From Halanaerobium saccharolyticum (GTDB taxonomy: Bacteria > Bacillota > Halanaerobiia > Halanaerobiales > Halanaerobiaceae): a stretch of 64,000 bases of DNA. Under the pieces are notes generated by a model. That model saw nothing but the letters and a program-made list of their open reading frames with translations. It was not told the origin of the DNA and did no database searches. Every line of letters begins with the position of its first letter. The first letter of the stretch is position 1. Location of the stretch: positions 1 to 64,000 of the forward strand of contig NZ_QAXS01000006.1 of assembly GCF_003053565.1 (NCBI RefSeq). The letters are read 5' to 3'. The translations under genes and the position numbers were made by a program. Positions 1 to 8,194 of the stretch are shown here, piece after piece.

Positions 1-51
1 ATCATTGCTAAGTATTTAAGAGCAATTCAAAAAATTAAAGAGATAACTTGA
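1..51 (+). CDS. C-terminal end of an unidentified plus-strand gene (partial)
   Basis: An open frame enters from the left edge and stops at TGA 49-51. The visible residues end in KYLRAIQKIKEIT. It converges on the truncated sigma-54 fragment, whose own stop lies 12 bases away. A mobile-element gene that interrupted rpoN would give this arrangement, but 16 residues are too few to name a family, so this is inference only. It could also be a chance open frame. Confidence 0.3.
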   Translation: MIAKYLRAIQKIKEIT

Positions 52-62
52 TTCAAACGGTG

Positions 63-317
63 CTATTTAGATTTCACAACATTTGTCAAAGAGCCATTTA
101 TAGCTTCTTTTTTTATTCCACTGTAGCTAGAATTATTATAGCCAGCCTCTATATTTTCCATTATTTCTAATAAAGGATTTTCTTTTGCCTGTTCATTAAT
201 AAATTCTTCTAATTCTACACTGTTATATTGTAATATTTTAACTGCCATTTGCAGTTTTGGGGTCATTACCAATTCCTGTTTTGCCTTTAAATCAAGATTA
301 ATATCTAACTGCATCAT
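63..317 (-). pseudogene. rpoN: Truncated RNA polymerase sigma-54 factor (region I only)
   Basis: Start chosen at the MMQLDINLDLK methionine, which is preceded by AAGGAG at 4-5 bases. A frame opening further upstream has no ribosome binding site. The protein has 84 residues, whereas sigma-54 is normally about 430-480. The visible part is the activator-interacting region I, with the family's QELVMTPKLQMAVKILQ and ENPLLEI motifs. The core-binding region, the HTH and the RpoN box are absent, and the frame ends in a short tail unlike sigma-54. It cannot act as a sigma factor. At most it could bind activators, and it is most likely debris of an insertion or deletion just beyond the left edge. Confidence 0.8.
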
Positions 318-376
318 TTTTCTCCTTGCAAAACTTAGTTTTTTGAATTTTTTAAATAAAATAAGCAAAAAGAAAA

Positions 377-419
377 ATTAGAGCTCCTAACTAAATTAGC
401 AGCCCTAATTTATCATTGA
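377..419 (-). terminator. Rho-independent terminator after deoD
   Basis: On the minus strand, ATTAG/GCT/CTAA pairs with TTAG/AGC/CTAAT (three stem blocks with single mismatches), followed by a TTTTTC tail, 20 bases past the deoD stop. Confidence 0.6.
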
Positions 420-438
420 TATAGTTATTTAAATTAAT

Positions 439-1140
439 TTATTCAGCTAACTCAAGTGCAATCTCCATCATATCAGTAAAGGTCTTTTCTCTTTCTTCAG
501 AAGTAGTTTCCTCTCCAGTTACTAATGAATCACTAACTGTTAAAATACTTAATGCATCTACTCCATACTTAGCTGCCAGAGTAAATAGCTCAGCTGATTC
601 CATCTCTACACCTAAAACTCCATATTCTTTCCACTTTTTCCAGGCTTCCTTGTCATCATTATAAAAAGCATCTGAACTTAAAATGGTACCTACTTTAACA
701 TCTGTACCTTTTTCTTCAGCTACCTGATAGGCCTTTGATAAAAGTTTGAAGCTGGCTGCTGCTGCAAAATCCTTACCATCAAAACGCATCCTATTTAAGT
801 TGGAATTACTGCAGGCTGCTTTCGCCAGGATTACATCTCTTACTTTGGCTTCTTCATTAAAAGAGCCACAGGAACCAACCCTAATCAGATTTTTCACTCC
901 ATAATCTCTAATTAATTCGTTAACATAAATTGAAAGTGAGGGCATTCCCATACCTGTTCCCTGGGTGGAGACTCTTTTGCCCTTATAAGTTCCTGTAAAT
1001 CCATACATTCCTCTAACATCATTATATTGTTTTACATCTTCTAAATAGTTTTCTGCAATAAATTTAGCTCTCAGTGGATCTCCAGGCAGCAGAATTGTTT
1101 CTGCAATTTCGCCTTTTTTTGCACCAATATGTACACTCAT
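439..1140 (-). CDS. deoD: Purine nucleoside phosphorylase, DeoD type
   Basis: Phosphorolyses purine (deoxy)ribonucleosides to the free base and (deoxy)ribose-1-phosphate in the cytoplasm, for purine salvage. It has 233 residues, the usual length for the hexameric bacterial class. Conserved features line up with the E. coli numbering: His4, the phosphate-binding GDPLR at 20-24, the RVGSCGSF phosphate loop near 87-94, the GVEMES nucleoside site near 177-182, and Asp204 in VSDSL, the proton donor. AGGAGG lies 8 bases before ATG. It has its own sigma-A promoter and terminator, so it is probably monocistronic. Nothing unusual seen. Confidence 0.96.
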   Translation of the reverse strand: MSVHIGAKKGEIAETILLPGDPLRAKFIAENYLEDVKQYNDVRGMYGFTGTYKGKRVSTQGTGMGMPSLSIYVNELIRDYGVKNLIRVGSCGSFNEEAKVRDVILAKAACSNSNLNRMRFDGKDFAAAASFKLLSKAYQVAEEKGTDVKVGTILSSDAFYNDDKEAWKKWKEYGVLGVEMESAELFTLAAKYGVDALSILTVSDSLVTGEETTSEEREKTFTDMMEIALELAE

Positions 1141-1177
1141 AAGTATAACCTCCTATATATTTTCAGTTCTACATATT

Positions 1178-1206
1178 ATTATAATATATTTAGCTTAAAA
1201 TGACAA
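1178..1206 (-). promoter_or_regulatory. Sigma-A promoter of deoD
   Basis: TTGTCA (1201-1206), a 17-base spacer and a perfect TATAAT (1178-1183), read on the minus strand, about 40 bases before the deoD start. Confidence 0.75.
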
Positions 1207-1230
1207 AAAACTGCACTACAAAAACGAAAA

Positions 1231-1252
1231 ACCACCCCGGGGAAGGGTGGCT
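1231..1252 (-). terminator. Terminator after the small-peptide gene pair
   Basis: On the minus strand, GCCACCC and GGGTGGT pair around TTCCCCG and are followed by TTTTTCGTTTTT. It lies between deoD and the small genes, so it must end the transcript that carries them. This supports the view that the small genes are transcribed. Confidence 0.8.
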
Positions 1253-1358
1253 TTAATTATCATTATATATTTAAGGGTTATATAATTATTTGCTTATTAG
1301 TTTTAGTTATTGTTATTACTTTAGTTATATTTTAGCCTGATCGGCTCTTATAATTTGC

Positions 1359-1457
1359 TTAGTAGTTACCTAAGTTTTTAAAAGCATTAAGCTTTGCTTG
1401 ATTCTCATTAGATTCAAGTTTAGCCTCTTTCATGAATTTGAACATGCTATTAAACAT
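1359..1457 (-). CDS. Small protein of unknown function, 32 aa (short-leader family, copy 1)
   Basis: A 32-codon gene starting MFNSMFKFMKEAK and ending in NLGNY. It has a strong ribosome binding site in AAGAAAGGATGATT. This is nearly the same leader as the two other copies (AAGAAAGGGTGATT). It lies 89 bases downstream of copy 2 and before a good terminator, so the two are probably co-transcribed. The N-terminus has hydrophobic residues spaced as in an amphipathic helix (M1, F2, M5, F6, F8, M9), followed by a charged, Asn-rich tail. There is no signal peptide and no cysteine. I do not recognise it. It is the most diverged of the three and shares mainly the leader and the F..F start. Confidence 0.6.
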   Translation of the reverse strand: MFNSMFKFMKEAKLESNENQAKLNAFKNLGNY

Positions 1458-1546
1458 ATGCAATCATCCTTTCTTATAAAGTTATATTAGTTATAATCTG
1501 ATTGTCTTATATTTTTAAAAGTTATTTGCTTTTAATGAAACAGTCT

Positions 1547-1675
1547 TTAGTACTGATTTAAGTGAGCACAAGAATCATGTTTGAGCTGTTTTTCTTTAAC
1601 TGAGCGAATATTGCTCTCGATTCTTCTACCCTCACTATTACTTGCTTTAATGAATGTGAATAAAGAATTCAACAT
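1547..1675 (-). CDS. Small protein of unknown function, 42 aa (short-leader family, copy 2)
   Basis: A 42-codon gene starting MLNSLFTFIKAS. It contains SEGRRIESNIRSVKEKQ, which matches SEGQRIENNLREVKEQ of copy 3 at the same offset, so the two are clearly homologous. AAGAAAGGGTGATTTGATA precedes the ATG. A consensus promoter lies about 80 bases upstream. Predicted architecture is a short amphipathic N-terminal helix followed by a charged helix. No signal peptide; one cysteine near the C-terminus. Unknown function: regulatory peptide, membrane-active peptide and toxin are all possible and none is shown. Confidence 0.7.
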   Translation of the reverse strand: MLNSLFTFIKASNSEGRRIESNIRSVKEKQLKHDSCAHLNQY

Positions 1676-1756
1676 TATCAAATCACCCTTTCTTATAGTC
1701 TTATTGTTGTTAATCAATTATAAGTGATTTACTTATATTTTTCTTATCTTAATTAC

Positions 1757-1784
1757 ATTATACAGCTTTTAAATCTCCTGTCAA
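1757..1784 (-). promoter_or_regulatory. Consensus sigma-A promoter of the small-gene pair
   Basis: A perfect TTGACA (1779-1784), a 16-base spacer and a perfect TATAAT (1757-1762) on the minus strand. The same -35, -10 and 16-base spacing recur at the third small gene (4545-4572). It implies a leader of about 75 bases. Confidence 0.85.
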
Positions 1785-1824
1785 GGGTTTTATTAAAGTC
1801 TAAATTTACAGACTTTTACGTTAA

Positions 1825-2943
1825 TTATTGCTTAACTCCAATAATCATTCCACCATGAGATTCGTCGCCATCCCATCCGAAAAGCCCATCATATTTATCT
1901 TCAGCTTCATTTATAGTTCCACCATCTTCTGTAACACCTACTATTAAGATTTCTTTCCCAACTTTTTCAAAGAGCATCATTGTCCATAATTCTTCAGATC
2001 CATTACCACTCATGTCTGTTCTAAAACTCCATAAACCAGGATTAGTATTTTCATCAAAATTAGAAACTGGACCAACTCTTTCTGTTCCTGAATCATCATC
2101 AGTTAAAAAAGTGAGGTCAATAGTGTTATCATTATTAATTGAAATACTTATTTCACCATTATAACCATCGACATCTATAAAATTATAAGTCCCAGCAAAA
2201 TCAGATAATTGCGAATCAAGATTCTGCTTAACTAAAATAGACATCCCATCACCTTCCAGAGAACCACTATCATTTTCTACATAGGAGTCAAATATTCCGA
2301 TATCCCCATCTAAGAAAACACCGTAATGCTTAAATAATCCATTATTGTTTTCTATCATTTCTAAAGCTTTATAATCATCTTTATAACTATAATCAGCAGT
2401 AAATGATTCTTCATCTTCTGAATAAGATCCATTTCCATCTAAATCTATTTTGATTTCCACAATTCCACCTGATTGAAAATCAACAATACCTGGTGCTCCT
2501 TCTAAAGAAGTTATAATATTATATTTTCCACTAATTTGATTAGCTTCATTTGAATCCATTTCTTTTAGGGCTGTGATAATTTCTTCTCCTGTATCTTCAT
2601 CCACAGCTTTATCTGTAGCAATTAAAACTTCATCACCCAACATTAGAAATCGGTCATCATTATCCATTACATAAAAATCAGATCCTGGTTTGGAAAATCC
2701 TATTCTATCTTGTTCCACAATTACTGAAGGGTTAGTAAGAGCTTTTACCTCATAATCCAAATAACCATCTGTGACATTTACTTCAATATTGATAAAGTCC
2801 CCAGGTCCAACACTTCCAGCAAATATGCGCACATCTTTGACATCACTTAATTCTCCACTACTTCCACTCTCACAGCCGCTTAAAATAATCATCAAAGCCA
2901 GCACAACAAAGACAAATCCCCAGATTTTTCTTTTGATCATCAT
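1825..2943 (-). CDS. Lipoprotein of unknown function with an EF-hand-like loop
   Basis: 372 residues. Residues 1-23 form a lipoprotein signal peptide ending LSG-C24, so the mature protein is lipid-anchored. The rest is acidic and predicted beta-rich. A DLDGNGSYSEDE stretch at 167-178 fits the EF-hand/dockerin calcium loop pattern (D1, D3, N5, E12). Two stretches, beginning GKYNIIT (about 139) and GTYNFID (about 250), look like diverged copies of one module, which also appears as a lipocalin-like strand pattern. GGGGGA precedes the start. A TATAAT with an extended -10 TGG lies about 50 bases upstream. I do not recognise the family; surface or outer-membrane attachment is a guess. Confidence 0.75.
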   Translation of the reverse strand: MMIKRKIWGFVFVVLALMIILSGCESGSSGELSDVKDVRIFAGSVGPGDFINIEVNVTDGYLDYEVKALTNPSVIVEQDRIGFSKPGSDFYVMDNDDRFLMLGDEVLIATDKAVDEDTGEEIITALKEMDSNEANQISGKYNIITSLEGAPGIVDFQSGGIVEIKIDLDGNGSYSEDEESFTADYSYKDDYKALEMIENNNGLFKHYGVFLDGDIGIFDSYVENDSGSLEGDGMSILVKQNLDSQLSDFAGTYNFIDVDGYNGEISISINNDNTIDLTFLTDDDSGTERVGPVSNFDENTNPGLWSFRTDMSGNGSEELWTMMLFEKVGKEILIVGVTEDGGTINEAEDKYDGLFGWDGDESHGGMIIGVKQ

Positions 2944-3077
2944 ATGTATTCCCCCTGTTATAAAATATTTAAAATAAAAAATTATAATTTATTATACCAC
3001 TATTTATTAAAAATTTCACTAAAATTGTCAAAAAATATATAAAAATGTCGTATTTTAATTTTAAATAAACAAAAAAA

Positions 3078-3120
3078 GAGCCTCAACAGCACTGAAATCT
3101 ATCAGCTGCTATTGAGACTC
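3078..3120 (-). terminator. Terminator after the aldo/keto reductase gene
   Basis: On the minus strand, GAGTCTCAATAGCAGC pairs with GCTGTTGAGGCTC (one bulge and a few mismatches) and runs into TTTTTTT. Confidence 0.85.
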
Positions 3121-3154
3121 TATTAATTACTCTTTATTTATTTTATCAATTTTT

Positions 3155-4138
3155 TTACCAGAGGTGGTGGACACTATCTCTGATATACTCGTCATAAATT
3201 TCATCTACTCTTTCCATTACTTCATCGGAGAGATCGTCAGCTTCAGAAGCTGCTGCATTATCTTTTACCTGCCATGGCTTTTTACCACCAGGAATTACAC
3301 AGCTAACTGCATCATGCATTAAAATCCACTTGAGAGCAAACTGGGCCATAGTTAAACCTTCTGGTTTAATTTTTCCCAGTTCATCAACAGCCTTTAAGCC
3401 GAGCTCAAAATCTACCCCGGAGAAGGTTTCTCCCTTGTCAAAGGCCTCTCCATCACGGTTAAAGTTGCGGTGATCATTTTCAGCAAAAGTTGAATCCTTA
3501 GAGAATTTACCGGTTAAAAGACCACTTGCAAGCGGTACTCTACAGATAATTCCTACCCCTTTTTCCTTTGCCTTAGCAAAAAATTCATCCGCAGGTTTGT
3601 GTCTGAACATATTAAAGATAATCTGTACTGTGGCAACATTTTCGTATTCTAAAGCTTTCATCGCCTCTTCTACCTTCTCTACGCTGACACCATAATTTTT
3701 AATTTTACCGGCTTCAACCATCTCTTCTAAAGCCTCAAATACCTCTTCCTGATCATAAACTTCAGTTGGTGGACAGTGAAGCTGCAGCAGATCTATAGTC
3801 TCTACATCCAGATTTTTAAGACTGCGGTCCACAAATTTATTTAAGTTTTCCTTATTATAGCCTTCAGCGGTGTGCGGATCTAGTCTTCTACCTGCCTTGG
3901 TAGCTATATGTATCTCCTCATCAGTTTCTTCTCTTAATTTAGCCATTAGACGCTCACTGCGGCCATCTCCGTAAACATCTGCTGTGTCAAAAAAGTTTAT
4001 CCCCTGATCCACAGCCTCTCTTAAAGCGGCCAGTGACTGCTCATCTTCTACATCTCCCCAGGTACCACCGATTGCCCAGCCACCAAAAGAAACTTCCGAA
4101 ACTTCATAACCTGTTTTTCCTAATTTTCTATACTTCAT
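3155..4138 (-). CDS. Aldo/keto reductase
   Basis: 327 residues, the usual length for this TIM-barrel family of NAD(P)H-dependent carbonyl reductases. The catalytic tetrad is visible: Asp51 and Tyr56 in FDTADVYG, Lys81 in ATKAGR and His121 in LLQLHCP. It resembles the bacterial oxidoreductases often annotated as AKR11/12-like; the natural substrate cannot be read from the sequence. GGAGGT lies upstream of the ATG. Its own promoter and terminator make it monocistronic. Likely cytoplasmic. Confidence 0.92.
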   Translation of the reverse strand: MKYRKLGKTGYEVSEVSFGGWAIGGTWGDVEDEQSLAALREAVDQGINFFDTADVYGDGRSERLMAKLREETDEEIHIATKAGRRLDPHTAEGYNKENLNKFVDRSLKNLDVETIDLLQLHCPPTEVYDQEEVFEALEEMVEAGKIKNYGVSVEKVEEAMKALEYENVATVQIIFNMFRHKPADEFFAKAKEKGVGIICRVPLASGLLTGKFSKDSTFAENDHRNFNRDGEAFDKGETFSGVDFELGLKAVDELGKIKPEGLTMAQFALKWILMHDAVSCVIPGGKKPWQVKDNAAASEADDLSDEVMERVDEIYDEYIRDSVHHLW

Positions 4139-4206
4139 TAATACTACCTCCTTGAAATTTAATCTAATTGAAAAAAGTTATTTTAACTTTTAAATTATCT
4201 GAATTT

Positions 4207-4235
4207 ATTATACCATTTATTCCCCTATATTTAAA
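4207..4235 (-). promoter_or_regulatory. Promoter of the aldo/keto reductase gene
   Basis: TTTAAA (4230-4235), a 17-base spacer and TATAAT (4207-4212) with an extended -10 TG, on the minus strand. Confidence 0.6.
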
Positions 4236-4263
4236 GAATTAAATGTACTGAAAAACAAAAAAA

Positions 4264-4293
4264 GAACACCCCTTTATCTAGAAGGAAGTGTTC
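4264..4293 (-). terminator. Terminator after small gene copy 3
   Basis: On the minus strand, GAACACTTCCTT pairs with AAGGGGTGTTC (12 pairs including two G-U) and is followed by TTTTTTTG. It ends the transcript of the 41-codon gene. Confidence 0.85.
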
Positions 4294-4350
4294 CTTAAGT
4301 CTGATTAAAATTATTATATTTAACTGCTTTATTCATTATAAGCTTATTTC

Positions 4351-4476
4351 CTAAAACTGCATATAACTGCTTGTGTTTTCGTTGCGATATTGTTCTTTGA
4401 CCTCTCTGAGGTTATTTTCTATTCTCTGCCCCTCAGAACTTACCTCGTCAAAAAATCTGATTACTCTTTTAAACAT
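4351..4476 (-). CDS. Small protein of unknown function, 41 aa (short-leader family, copy 3)
   Basis: A 41-codon gene starting MFKRVIRFFDEVS and then SEGQRIENNLREVKEQ, homologous to copy 2 (F..F, SEG-RIE-N-R-VKE). AAGAAAGGGTGATTGATA precedes the ATG, almost base for base as in copy 2. It has its own consensus promoter and its own strong terminator, so it is a complete monocistronic unit of about 290 bases. The peptide has a hydrophobic, amphipathic N-terminus and a charged helical middle. No signal peptide. Function unknown. A longer antisense frame over this region has no ribosome binding site and looks like a shadow. Confidence 0.72.
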   Translation of the reverse strand: MFKRVIRFFDEVSSEGQRIENNLREVKEQYRNENTSSYMQF

Positions 4477-4544
4477 TATCAATCACCCTTTCTTATTAGC
4501 TTATTATTAATTATTAGTGATTTTCTTATAATTCTTATAATGTT

Positions 4545-4572
4545 ATTATACAGATATATTTCTGACTGTCAA
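4545..4572 (-). promoter_or_regulatory. Consensus sigma-A promoter of small gene copy 3
   Basis: TTGACA (4567-4572), a 16-base spacer and TATAAT (4545-4550) on the minus strand; both hexamers perfect, same spacing as at 1757-1784. Confidence 0.85.
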
Positions 4573-4620
4573 GAATAATTACTGATTTCCCTTAAATTGT
4601 ATTTTGTTTTACAGGAATAA

Positions 4621-6399
4621 TTAAATTACCCGGTTATATTGAGCCATGTAGAGATCATGGTAGTGGCCTTTTCGGGCCATTAATTCTTCGTGACTGCCTG
4701 TCTCTATAATTTCTCCATCCTCAAGGACCATTATTCGATCAGCATTGCGGATGGTTGAGAGGCGGTGAGCAATTACAAATGATGTTCTTCCTTTTAATAC
4801 TGCCTGAGTTGCCTTTTGAATTAAGATTTCCGTCTGAGTATCGATACTTGAAGTAGCCTCATCCAGAATCAGAATCTTTGGATCTGAGAGAATTGTTCTG
4901 GCAAATGAGATCAGCTGCCGCTGACCAACAGAAAGTCGGGATCCGCGCTCATTGACTTCAGTATCATAGCCATTTTCCATTTCTCTAATAAAACCATCAG
5001 CATATACCATCCTGGCTGCTCCTTCTATATCTTCTCGGGTTGCTTCAAGATTTCCATAACGAATATTATCCGCAATTGAGCCGGAGAAAATAAAGGTGTC
5101 CTGCATCATGACTCCAATCTGTTTTCTTAAAGAAGCTACTTTTACTCCTTGAATATCAATATCATCTATTAAAATACTTCCCTGATCAATGTCATAAAAG
5201 CGGGTCATTAAATTAATGATAGTACTTTTACCGGCTCCAGTTGCTCCCACAAAGGCAATTGTTTCTCCAGGCTGAACCTCAAAATTCATATCTTTTAAAA
5301 CAGTTTCTCCATCTTCTTCATAACTAAAGCTTACATTATTAAATTCAACCTTACCGTCAATTTCCGGCATTTTTTCTGCTCCCGGTAGATCAACTATCTC
5401 CGGATCAGTATCCAGCACATCAAAAATTCTTTCGGCTGCTGAGTTAGCAACTAAAATCTGATTGTAAAAGTTGCTGATATTAATAATCGGCTGCCATAAA
5501 CGCCAGATATACTGGAGCAGCGCTATCAGAGTACCTATTGTAACCAGACCGGCATTTAAATCTCTAATACCAACTAAATACATGATAATAACACTGGTGG
5601 TATTAATTAAAAGTACGACCGGAAAAATTCCGTGGGACATCATAACTGTCTTCATCCAGTTGCTTACATAATCATCCTGGAGGTCTTTAAAAATATTACT
5701 GTTCTTATCTTCTCTCACAAAGGCCTGAGTAATCTGCATTCCAGTCAGGCTCTCATGGATATAGGCATTCATGTTGGAGCGCTTTTTCTGTACCCGGCGC
5801 CAGCCAACTCTAATCTTCTTTTTCAGTAAAAAGATTATAAAAATCAAGAGTGGCATTACAGTGATTGAAATCAGAGTTAAACGCAGATCCAGATTAAGCA
5901 TGATAACTAAAATTGCCAGAAAGCGAAATGTATCAGTAATGATGTTAATTAAACCATTTTCCAGTAGATTCTGCAGTGAATTGACATTATTCATTACCCG
6001 CACAATAATTTTACCGGCCGGGATAGAATCAAAATAACTGAAAGATAGTTTCTGGATATGCTGAAAGAGATCCTGCCTGATATTGCGGACAACCTTATGT
6101 CCAACCTTACTCATAATTAAAACACGAAACCTAACAGCAAAGCCGTTTACTGCCAGCAGCCCCATAAAAAGCAGACTGATCATTGTCAGCCCCCGAAAAT
6201 CACCGGCAGTAATGTAATTATCAATTGCAACTTTAGTTAAATAAGGTCCTAAAAGATCTGCAAAGGCGGCCATGGCCATTAAAAATAGTGAGAATGCAAC
6301 CTTATATTTATATGGTTTTAAATAAGCAAGGACTCTTTTTATATTATTGGGATCAAGATTTTCCATTTCCTCATCTTCAAAATAACGATTATAGGCCAT
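4621..6399 (-). CDS. Heterodimeric ABC exporter subunit with canonical ATPase site (LmrD/YheH type)
   Basis: 592 residues: an N-terminal six-helix exporter domain (about 35-330) and a C-terminal nucleotide-binding domain. Walker A is GATGAGKST, the signature LSVGQRQ, and Walker B ILILDEATSSID with the catalytic Glu intact, followed by the H-loop IAHRLST. The signature has V for G. The ATG follows the stop of the upstream partner gene directly (TAAATG), with AGGTGGGTG as ribosome binding site, so the pair is translationally coupled. It pumps an unknown substrate out of the cytoplasm; multidrug or lipid export is typical of the family. Confidence 0.93.
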   Translation of the reverse strand: MAYNRYFEDEEMENLDPNNIKRVLAYLKPYKYKVAFSLFLMAMAAFADLLGPYLTKVAIDNYITAGDFRGLTMISLLFMGLLAVNGFAVRFRVLIMSKVGHKVVRNIRQDLFQHIQKLSFSYFDSIPAGKIIVRVMNNVNSLQNLLENGLINIITDTFRFLAILVIMLNLDLRLTLISITVMPLLIFIIFLLKKKIRVGWRRVQKKRSNMNAYIHESLTGMQITQAFVREDKNSNIFKDLQDDYVSNWMKTVMMSHGIFPVVLLINTTSVIIMYLVGIRDLNAGLVTIGTLIALLQYIWRLWQPIINISNFYNQILVANSAAERIFDVLDTDPEIVDLPGAEKMPEIDGKVEFNNVSFSYEEDGETVLKDMNFEVQPGETIAFVGATGAGKSTIINLMTRFYDIDQGSILIDDIDIQGVKVASLRKQIGVMMQDTFIFSGSIADNIRYGNLEATREDIEGAARMVYADGFIREMENGYDTEVNERGSRLSVGQRQLISFARTILSDPKILILDEATSSIDTQTEILIQKATQAVLKGRTSFVIAHRLSTIRNADRIMVLEDGEIIETGSHEELMARKGHYHDLYMAQYNRVI

Positions 6400-8157
6400 T
6401 TAATTCACCCACCTTTCTTCAATTTCTTCTTCGCCAATTACTTCTTTGTACTGCTCCTTAAACATTGTATAATAGTGACCTTTATTATTAATTAATTCTT
6501 CGTGAGTCCCTCGTTCTATAATTTCTCCATGATCTAAAATTAAAATCTGATCTGCATTTCTAACTGAAGAGATTCGGTGAGCAATTAAAAATAAGGTGCT
6601 TCGCTGCTCCATCCCCTCCAGTGCCTGCTGAATCTGATGTTCAGTCTCCATGTCGACTGCAGAAGTTGCATCATCTAGAATTAAGATTGGACTTTCTTCC
6701 ACAATTGCTCTGGCCATTGAAACTCTCTGCTTCTGACCACCTGAAAGTCCCATTCCTCTTTCTCCAATAACTTCCTCAAATCCACCTTCCATTTCTTCAA
6801 TAAATTCTCTGGCACTGCTGATTGAGGCAGCCCTTTTAATTTTTTCCAGATCAAGACCCGGCTGTCCGTAGGAGATGTTATTGGCGATTGACTCCGAAAA
6901 TAAAAATACATCCTGCATTACGATAGAAACCTGTGATCTCAAATTCTGCAGATCATAATCCCTGTTATCAACTCCATCAATTAAAACTTCTCCCTCTGTT
7001 GCTTCATAATAGCGGGGAATTAAGTTAATCAGAGATGATTTTCCACTTCCGGTTGCTCCCATAATTGCAACAGTTTCGCCAGGGGAAGCGTGAAAAGAAA
7101 TATTTTTTAAGATATCTTCTTCATCATAGCTTAAGGATACATTTCTAAATTCAACCTCTCCCTGCAGCCGCTCAACAGTAATTGCATTCTCTTTATTCTT
7201 GATTTCTGGCTCAGTTTCTAAAACATTAAAAATTCTCTCAGCAGATGCACTGGTCCGGGAAAACATATTAACAATATGTCCGATCATCCGCATCGGCATA
7301 ATTAACATCCAGAGGTAGGAGTTAAACTGCATCCAGATTCCAAGAGTGATTTCTCCCTGAATTACCAGGCGGCCACCATAAAATAAAAGCAGAACTGTAC
7401 TCATTCCGCCCAAAAATTCCATTATTGGAAAATATTTTGACCAGATTTTGGCGGCATTATAATTTTTAGTAAAATAATCATTATTTTCTTCATCAAATTT
7501 TTCCATCTCATAACACTGCTGATGAAAGGCTTTAACAATTCTAATCCCCGATATATTTTCCTGGACAGTTGAGTTCAAATCAGAGTACTGGCGCCTAACC
7601 TGTCTGAAAACTGGCTTGATCCTTACTCCCAGACGGTAAGCAAAAAATCCAATCAAAGGACTTAAAGCCAGTGAAACAAGAGATAGTTTTAGACTTTCGG
7701 GAATCAAAACAGCCATTACAAAAACTATATAAAAAATAGATCTGACAAAATGAAACATTCCCTCTGCAAATAGCATTCTAACTGCTTCCATATCACCTGT
7801 CATCCGGGACATTAATTCTCCAGTTCGGTTATGATTGAAAAAATTAAATGAAAGTTTCTGCAGATGATCATAAAGATCCTGTTTTAAATCTCGCAGTATA
7901 TTTTGAGAAAGACTTTCCGTGTAATAGCGGTGGACCATAATCACTGTCGCTCTCAGTAAATTGGCGATGATATAAGCAACTAAAAAGCCAAAAAGAAGTT
8001 CCATTTTTCCAGCGGTAATTACATCATCGATTATTCTTCTGTTTAGATAACCTGGAATCATTGAAAGCAGCACATTAAAAATTATAAATATTAAGCCGAC
8101 AATAAGGTACAATTTATAATTGCGCACATAATTCCAGAGTTTTTTTAATTCAGCCAT
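6400..8157 (-). CDS. Heterodimeric ABC exporter subunit with degenerate ATPase site (LmrC/YheI type)
   Basis: 585 residues with the same layout as its neighbour. Walker A is GATGSGKSS, the signature LSGGQKQR, and Walker B ILILDDATSAVD. Here the catalytic Glu is replaced by Asp, the mark of the degenerate site in heterodimeric exporters such as TM287/288 and LmrCD. With the adjacent gene it should make one transporter with one active and one impaired site. It lies 37 bases downstream of the esterase gene with no terminator between, so the three may be co-transcribed. Confidence 0.93.
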   Translation of the reverse strand: MAELKKLWNYVRNYKLYLIVGLIFIIFNVLLSMIPGYLNRRIIDDVITAGKMELLFGFLVAYIIANLLRATVIMVHRYYTESLSQNILRDLKQDLYDHLQKLSFNFFNHNRTGELMSRMTGDMEAVRMLFAEGMFHFVRSIFYIVFVMAVLIPESLKLSLVSLALSPLIGFFAYRLGVRIKPVFRQVRRQYSDLNSTVQENISGIRIVKAFHQQCYEMEKFDEENNDYFTKNYNAAKIWSKYFPIMEFLGGMSTVLLLFYGGRLVIQGEITLGIWMQFNSYLWMLIMPMRMIGHIVNMFSRTSASAERIFNVLETEPEIKNKENAITVERLQGEVEFRNVSLSYDEEDILKNISFHASPGETVAIMGATGSGKSSLINLIPRYYEATEGEVLIDGVDNRDYDLQNLRSQVSIVMQDVFLFSESIANNISYGQPGLDLEKIKRAASISSAREFIEEMEGGFEEVIGERGMGLSGGQKQRVSMARAIVEESPILILDDATSAVDMETEHQIQQALEGMEQRSTLFLIAHRISSVRNADQILILDHGEIIERGTHEELINNKGHYYTMFKEQYKEVIGEEEIEERWVN

Positions 8158-8194
8158 TCTTTATCTCTCCTAACAGATTAAAGCTTGTTTTTAT

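Noticed and set aside
4390-4578. Plus-strand frame of 62 codons over small gene copy 3
   Set aside because: No ribosome binding site; it is antisense to a minus-strand gene that has a consensus promoter, a strong ribosome site and a terminator.
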